From positions 110,511,588-110,575,587 of the forward strand of contig CM041777.1 of assembly GCA_023374045.1 (NCBI GenBank): 64,000 nucleotides of DNA. The letters run 5' to 3'. The notes beneath the pieces are model-generated. The model saw only the letters and a list, made by a program, of their open reading frames with translations. It ran no database searches and had not been told where the DNA came from. Origin of the DNA: Limonium bicolor (Eukaryota > Streptophyta > Magnoliopsida > Caryophyllales > Plumbaginaceae). Positions 57,233-64,000 of this stretch are shown piece after piece. The translations under genes and the position numbers were made by a program. Position 1 is the stretch's first letter, and each line of letters starts with the position of its first letter.

Positions 57233-57960
57233 CGACAATTTTTTAGGGTGTGGTTTAGGGATTAGGGTCTAACGGCCCTAATCCTTTCATTACAAAGCCT
57301 AAAAATGCCTTCGACGTTTTGATATTTTCTAGGGTGGATTTTGGGGTGGGTTTGTGGTATAGGGTAATCTTTTTTAACTAAGCCTATACTTTATAATGTC
57401 ACAACTGACTCGACAATAAGCCTTCAACGTTTTAAGATTTCCTAGGGTGTTTTTTGTGGTGGGTTTGTGGTGTAAGGTAATCTTGTTTAACTAAGTCTAT
57501 ACTTTATAATGTCACAACTGACTCGGCAATAAGCCTTCGACGTTTTTTTTAGCTTTCCTAGGGTGGATTTTGAGTGGGTTTGTGGTGTAGAGTAATTTTT
57601 TTTATTCATTCTATTCTTTATAATGTTGACACTAACTCAACATTTAGGGTTTGTGGTTTAGGGATTAGGGTCGTTAGACCTTAATCTCTTCACTACAAAC
57701 CCTAAAAATATCTTCAACGTTTTAATATTTCCTAGGGTGGATTTTAGGGTGGGTTTGTAGTGTAGGGTAATCTTTTTTAACTAAGTCTATACTCTATAAT
57801 GTCGCAACTGACTCGACATGAATAAGCCTTCAACGTTTTAAGATTTTCTAGGGTGGTTTTTGGGGTGGGTTTGTGGTGTAGAGTAATCTTTTTTTAACTC
57901 TTTCTATACTTTATAATGCCGCAACTGACTCGGCTATAATTGATGTTTTTTAGCCTTCCT
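57233..57960. repeat. Tandem repeat array, ~115-125 bp units in a ~405-bp higher-order unit
   Basis: The core CCTAGGGTGGATTTTGGGGT plus TTTATAATGTCACAACTGAC and ACTCGACAATAAGCCTTC recurs about six times. Every ~405 bp a longer form with GTGGTTTAGGGATTAGGGTC occurs (about 57250 and 57650). Units diverge by 10-20%. No coding. Confidence 0.8.
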
Positions 57961-58324
57961 ATGGTGGTTTTTATATACACACAAATGATAGCCATAAACG
58001 TCAAGAAGTTTATGTCAATCTTACGAAAGTATATATGCGAAAGGTTTAGGTAATATTAGCCATGGTTGTATATTGTCAGTATATAAAAACTACTCGATAT
58101 CAATTGTTTAAGTTATGTACATATTGTCCAAATTTTTTTTGCATATATTGAGTAATATTTTCGGGTATATGTACGAGTTACAATCTTTTATTTACTATTA
58201 GTTTAAAAATTATATGTCATTCATACGGAAACAAATATGCCATAAGTTTACATAATACTAGCCATGATTTTATATCATTAATATGTAAAAACTACTCAAT
58301 TCATTTTCAGCTTTCCAAATAATA

Positions 58325-58735
58325 GGTTAACAATGTGCAACCATTTACATGCGACAGGTTAACCATTTACATGCGACAGGTTAACCATTTACTATTGATA
58401 GGTTAAAAATTTTCAAGTGACAAGTTAACCATTTATTATTGACAGGTTAACCATTTACGATTGACAGGTTAACCATTTATGATTGACAAGTTAACCATTT
58501 ACGATTGACAGGTTAACCATTTACACGCCACAGGTTAACCTTTTACGATTGACAGGTTAAAAAAATTCAAGGGACAAGTTTCCATTTATTATTGACAGGT
58601 TAAACATTAACGATTGACAGATAAACCATTTAAGCGTGACAGGCTAACCATTTAAGCTAGACAGGTTAACAATTTTCCAATGACACGTTAACGATTTTCA
58701 AGCCACAGGTTTTGATTTTCAAGCCACTAGGGTTA
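58325..58735. repeat. 22-bp tandem repeat array around GGTTAACC
   Basis: About 18 imperfect units of the form GACAGGTTAACCATTTACGATT. About half keep the perfect 8-bp palindrome GGTTAACC. Variation concentrates in the last part of the unit (ACATGC, ACGATT, ATTATT, AAGCGT). It sits just before the long LTR at 58899. 57961-58320 is AT-rich without features. Confidence 0.88.
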
Positions 58736-58898
58736 ATTTGTAAATTAATAAAACAACTAATAAAAATATGGAGTTTTTTTAATAACTAAATTAATTTGTA
58801 AATTAATAAAATTTTAAGTTGCATCCGATGAATTTTCTAATTTATATAAAATCATTATTTCTGGTGATAAAAAGTAAGAATATATACAAATATATAAG

Positions 58899-61800
58899 TG
58901 AAATACCCCTAAATTAATTTAAATTAATTTAGGGGATTTCTTTTATTAAACTTTTAATAATACTATTCGTTTTTTTTTTTAAGTATTAACTTATTATATG
59001 GAATTATGAATATTAAATTAGTATAAGGAATTATGAATATTAAATTATTGTATGGAGTTATGAGTATTAATATTATATGGAATTATGGGAATTATTTTAG
59101 GGGATTCCTCCTATTTAACTCTAAAGAATACAATTAAATATTTAATTATTATATATTATTATAGTATTATGAATTTAATAATAGGATTTATAAGTCAATA
59201 AATCTTGGAAAAATTTCTAAACACTCCAAGTACATTATAAAGATTTTGGAAAGAGTTGGAACATTGTTTTGAAACATAAAAGTGAATATAAAATTCTGGA
59301 AACCTTAAAGCTTATTAAGCCTTGCTAGAGTTGACTTTTTGAGAATGGTCAAACCAGGCCATGGAACCTATACCAATAAATAGGTTATGGAAAACCATGA
59401 AGATCGATAAAAAGAACGTCAAAAACTGATCATCCTAGCCAAAGTTATGATAGATTGAAGTTTAGAGCCAAAATTTTAAGAGATGCCACGTGTCACTCTG
59501 TAATGGGTCGCCAACACTTAGCCGATTCTATCCCTTGAATTTCGGTAACAGATTTCCATACTTTGCCCTAACTTTAGACGACTATAACTTTTTCATCTCT
59601 CCATATTTTTCAATGCCGTCTTCTTTGTTGTCTTCTCCTACATTCCCTCTAAACAACTATAACTCATACAAACCCTAACTCATACTGAATCAACAGGAAA
59701 ATCGAGTCAAAGTAGCCACCCTGCAAAGAACGAAACTGCAATTCCAGTTTTCTCTTCAAATCAGGTAATTTCGATCAGCCATAACTTCTTCGTTACTCAT
59801 CCAAATTCCATGTTCTTTATCTCGTTTTGAAGATCTCTAATTCCTCTAAAACTTTCATGTTTATGGTTTAAGCTAATTCTCAACCGATTGGAAGGGAAAG
59901 TTGTCTAAAGGTTCGGTTTCACCAACACATAAAATCATACCAAAACAGAGAGGTAAACTCGTGATTTGCGACTTCAATTTCTTTCTGTGTGGTGCGAGTT
60001 AGGTTTAGTTCTTGCTATCAATACGTATATCTAAGTTTGCTCTTTCCAATGAGCCCTTACTCATAGCCTAACTCTTTTTGTACTGCTAGTTATAGATCTT
60101 CGAAGTTGGCACCACGAACTGCTCAAAGTTTATATTTTTCCAGATTTCCGATTTCAAAATCACTAAATTCGCACAACTCCGGTGAGTCTCCGATCAAATT
60201 GCTCCGATATTGCTGTTCGTAGTCATGCTTCCGACCTAATCCATGTTCCAATTTAGTCAATTACGTGTTAGATTAGGAGAATTTGATAGAATTGTTGTCG
60301 AATCGAATTCTGTAAACAATACGAACCCTAACTTCGATTTGAATTCGAATCCCATCGTATACTGCATAATAATTGGGGAAACCGGTATTATTGGAACCGA
60401 AATTTGATTACGAAACTATAGAAACAAGAATCACTCGATTTCGTTCTGTAGATTGTGAGAAAAACGAGAATTAGTACTCGGGTTGGAATTCAAACTCGCT
60501 GATGAACTAGGAGTACAGGAGCCGTTGATTTCGTTTTAAAGGATTTGGACGGCCGAGATTAGATCTAGTAATTTTAAACTGTTTTAGGTTTCTATAAAAT
60601 TCTGTAAATAGCTGTAACTTGTTAATTTTAGTTAATGGCCTTCCCGAAGGTATTTTGACTTGAAATTTTAACCATAGATTACTTATTTAATCTAGTTTAT
60701 TTTGATGTAAATTAATATGGTTTTGGAGTTTTTAAACGTAAGTTATGATTTTTGCAAGTTACGGGTTTTCTGGAATTATTTGGCTAAATTAAAAGATATT
60801 TTTATGAAATAAAAATTTTATAATATGTCTAAAATGTTATAGTTACTGTATATTAAATTTGGGAATTTTTGGGCAATGCTAAAAGGTTTTAAAAATTGTG
60901 TTTATGAGTTTTTCATAAGAATAACCTATAATATAAGGGTTTTAATGTAACCAAATTAAAGTATTGGTTTGTTAATTAACTTCTAAGCTGGGGAAAATAA
61001 GGAAACTAAATAACATTTATACAGTAAGTTTATAATGTATTGTATTAGCTTTTAAGAGAAGTGAAATTATTTACATTATGTATATATACTTACTTAAGTG
61101 GAAACTTATATAAATTAAGAATTTAATTAATCCTACATTATTTTATATATTATGGGAGTTAATATTTTTAATTTAAACTAAGGAAAATACATATATATAT
61201 ATATTTCTATACATATATCAAAAGGAATAAAATAGTAACTGAGGTTAAATCAAGGGACTAAATAATCTACATATATTAATTATAATATGGTAGTTAATAT
61301 ACTTAATTGAAGCTAAGGAAACTTTATTTTATAAACCATTTTTGGATGTAGATGTTGTAAAGTTAATATAAAATTAAATAACAATAAAACTACATAAAGA
61401 TGTCTGAATAAATCCTAGTATACATATTCGATAAATAATAAATAAAGACATAAAATACCTTATAGCAAATAGATATGAAGGAATTGATAAGTTAAACTAA
61501 ACCTATATAATACTATAAAAAATAGATATTATGTAGGATTGAATTGTGGTTGAAATTAAGCTTAAAGAGTTATCTTGATTTCTAAGATTTATATAAACCA
61601 TATAAAATACATGTGTAATATATTGTCAAGACCAGAGTGTAAATCCAAAATTGGATTAAGTAATTAATAAGTTAAAACTTAGAGAATTGTGATTAGATTA
61701 CATAAATGTTGCTCAAATAGATCTATTCTATAATTAATGATAACAAATGTTAATGGTTTACATCTAACTATTGTTATATATAAACCATAATAAGATAAGT

Positions 61801-64000
61801 AAAATACTTTACATCTAAGTGTGAGTGGATTTTAGTCTAAGATTTACATTTCTTAACATTTATGGTATTGGAAATATAACTTAATGTTTTAAGATAGAAT
61901 CATTAAAAGGATTTGATATAATCTATATTAAACAATGATTTGCGAATTTATCTAAATAATAATCCTTAAGTTTCTTGGCATTAGATAAGCCATATGAAAT
62001 ACATTTATAATATTTATTACCATACTTAGGATGTGATTTTACAATAGTGAGGTATTTAGTAGTTAGAATTATAGAAGGTTTATAGATAGGAATTGATACT
62101 TAAAACCTTTGAACCTTTTATTAGATAAAACTCAGTTACATCAAAAAAATAGATCTATTTATTGCTTCTTTACGTAATGGGGATAATGATAGGTTATTTG
62201 AATATAAAATATGGGAATTTTCATAATAGACTATCTTATTATTTAATTAACAATTTCACTTACGAACCAGAATTTAATTCTTTGATACATTCTACTTTAT
62301 GTAGATATATTGTCCATCCTAAATACAATAAAGGAAATTAATTTATTAAGTTATTTCTTTGAAACCTTAGGTTTTGTACAGCAGTTTAAAACGTATTTAA
62401 GGTTTAAGTTTATTGAAGTTTAGTACAAAAGGATTGTACATAGTCTATAGAGAGAATGTGTGTTAAATAAAACATTTAGGAGATTAAAGGTAAGTAAAGA
62501 TACATAAAAGGTTATATTTAAACACCTTGTTATATAGGTAATAATTAAGCAAATAATGTACCTTGTGAATACTAAATGTAAGGGTTCGATAAGTCTAAGT
62601 TAACTATAATATAGTTGTTTCAAGATGAAGAGTAATTTAACATCTAATGACAAAATTATTAGGTGGTTGTAATAAAAAGTCATTCTGAACTAAGGTTATG
62701 ATAATTGAGTTTAGTGGCTCAACTAAGTTATAATAAAATGTGTCTACAACACTATGGCTCCAATAAACAAGATGTAGCTCTTAATTAAGTTAAGGGGAAA
62801 CTTAATCATGTTGGTTTATTTGGTAATATTGATAAAGTACATAATCATTACATTGTGAATTAATAGTATAGTATTCTAAGATAAACCTATTATAGGTCAT
62901 AAGACGATGTTTATTCTAGAGTAAGAGTAAAAGTATTGAGCTTAAGAATTGTTATTGAAATTCTAAGATTTGATTGAATAACGTATAATGCACTTATGTT
63001 ATTAAGGTCTTTAATGTGAGAATTATGGTTAAGTATGGGTAAAGTGGATAAGGGTGGAACAATTAACAAGTGTTAATAAAATACATTCCTTGATCCTACA
63101 ACCTTGAGTTATACAACATTCTAAGACAAGTCAAGGTTATACATAACATTTAAGTGAGGGCTTAAAAGACAATTGAGACTTAGAAATAAGAGTGAGGAGT
63201 TTATTTAAGCTTAACGTGGGCTACAAGTGATTGATGATAGACTACCTTTAATATTCTTCAGAGTACTGTTGATTGTTTGCGCAAGTTGATTAGAACTGCT
63301 ACAACGTTACCCAGGTACGATTTCTCGTACTCAGCTTGTTGTGTTTTGGACTCTATGGAATGTTTGTACGATTTCTCGTACTCGATACTTTTGCTGATGG
63401 ACTTTATGGAATGTTTTGGAACACCAACTGATCTTGAATGGATTTTGAAATGAGACTGTTGTGTGACTAACTGAGCTTGATGTGACTAACTGAGCCTGTA
63501 TGTGAAACTTCCTTGGTTATTGGTTCCTCCTATCTAGTTGTTTCACTAGATATTAACTGCCTAGGGTTTACGCTTCTGCACTCTGTAGGACTGAGTGTTT
63601 TGGTATTGCTCTTGTGCAGTTAATGATCTAGTGGGGTGACTGGGAATATAGGAAAATATCTTGTAGTGGTAATTCTTCCTTTGGATAATGGATAATGTTT
63701 CAACCATGAGTCGAGTTTGATCAGCCTTATTGGAAATGGATTCTTTCTATTGGATATTAATTGTTGAGGGTTTACACCTCTGCACTCTATGGGACTGAGT
63801 GTTTTGGTATTGCTCTCGTGCAGTTAAAAATCTAATGGGAATATGGGAAAGTGTTATTCTTGGTATTGAGTATGGATTATTTCTATTAAGTGGTGCACAC
63901 ACTTTTCACCGATGACTGAGAACGGGTCGGTGGCAGCGGAGGTCTGCTATACCTCGTCCATATGGACAACTGACAGCGGAGGTCTGTTTACCTCGTCCTT
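58899..64000 (+). mobile_element. Very long LTR (third family member), continues past the window
   Basis: Starts TGAAATACCCCTAAATTAAT, like 12454 and 28487. No protein domains occur in the 5.1 kb seen. Gross layout matches the solo LTR: AT-rich left two-thirds and a GC-richer right part with short tandem duplications. The end (GTGTTACA expected) is outside the window, so its total length exceeds 5.1 kb. Confidence 0.6.
63310..63995. repeat. Short tandem duplications near the end of the long LTR
   Basis: Three pairs are seen: TACGATTTCTCGTACTC at about 63317 and 63367; a ~230-bp pair with TGCACTCT.T.GGACTGAGTG at about 63578 and 63782; and AGCGGAGGTCTG at about 63937 and 63975. These are internal LTR duplications. 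Confidence 0.65.

Noticed and set aside
57233..57700. Interstitial telomere (TTTAGGG) array
   Set aside because: TTTAGGG motifs occur singly within longer units and never in tandem.

Overview
This is a 64 kb stretch of a higher-plant nuclear genome, most likely a eudicot. Evidence: genes with GT-AG introns, AT-rich spacers, a plant PERK-type fragment, a BAHD acyltransferase, and a dense mix of plant transposon families (Copia, L1-type LINE, CACTA, MULE, hAT, PIF/Harbinger, Stowaway, TRIM, very long LTRs). Only three host genes look real. On the + strand, 14636-15814 encodes a small hydrophilic protein of unknown function in three exons. On the - strand, 18801-24118 encodes a cysteine-synthase-like PLP enzyme with an N-terminal membrane anchor in six exons. 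On the + strand, 51138-52642 is a BAHD acyltransferase with a frameshift. Two runs of N (13382-13881 and 40122-40621) are both exactly 500 bases, so they are probably placeholder gaps of unknown true size.

Left part (1-12453): a block of about 5 kb (1-5165) also occurs at 35650-39595. Both copies carry the same broken PERK-like exon, split by the same hAT-type insertion with an 8-bp target duplication, so pseudogenisation and the hAT insertion came before the duplication. The copies then received different insertions. Copy 1 has a Harbinger-like MITE, a nested MITE and a large palindromic Pack-MULE carrying a GRF zinc-finger gene fragment in both arms. Copy 2 has another TIR element, a Stowaway and an insertion inside the hAT. 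A complete Copia element (5244-11044, minus strand, 5-bp target duplication) sits just right of copy 1. Its leader, where gag is expected, is an array of a short palindromic motif.

Middle part (12454-35640): a truncated member of a very long LTR family runs into gap 1. Then come a SINE-like remnant, the small gene and the PLP enzyme gene, whose fourth intron holds a composite minisatellite. A minus-strand LINE (25167 to about 34345) is split by a 4974-bp solo LTR with a perfect 5-bp target duplication.

Right part (35640-64000): duplication copy 2, gap 2, a CACTA transposon with a TNP2 transposase broken by one homopolymer indel, a second CACTA end, a complete 507-bp TRIM, an unrecognised pseudogene, a long hairpin, the BAHD gene, several MITEs, two tandem-repeat arrays, and the start of another very long LTR (58899 to the window end). 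The genes do not form a pathway; the window is a gene-poor, transposon-rich region with isolated host genes.
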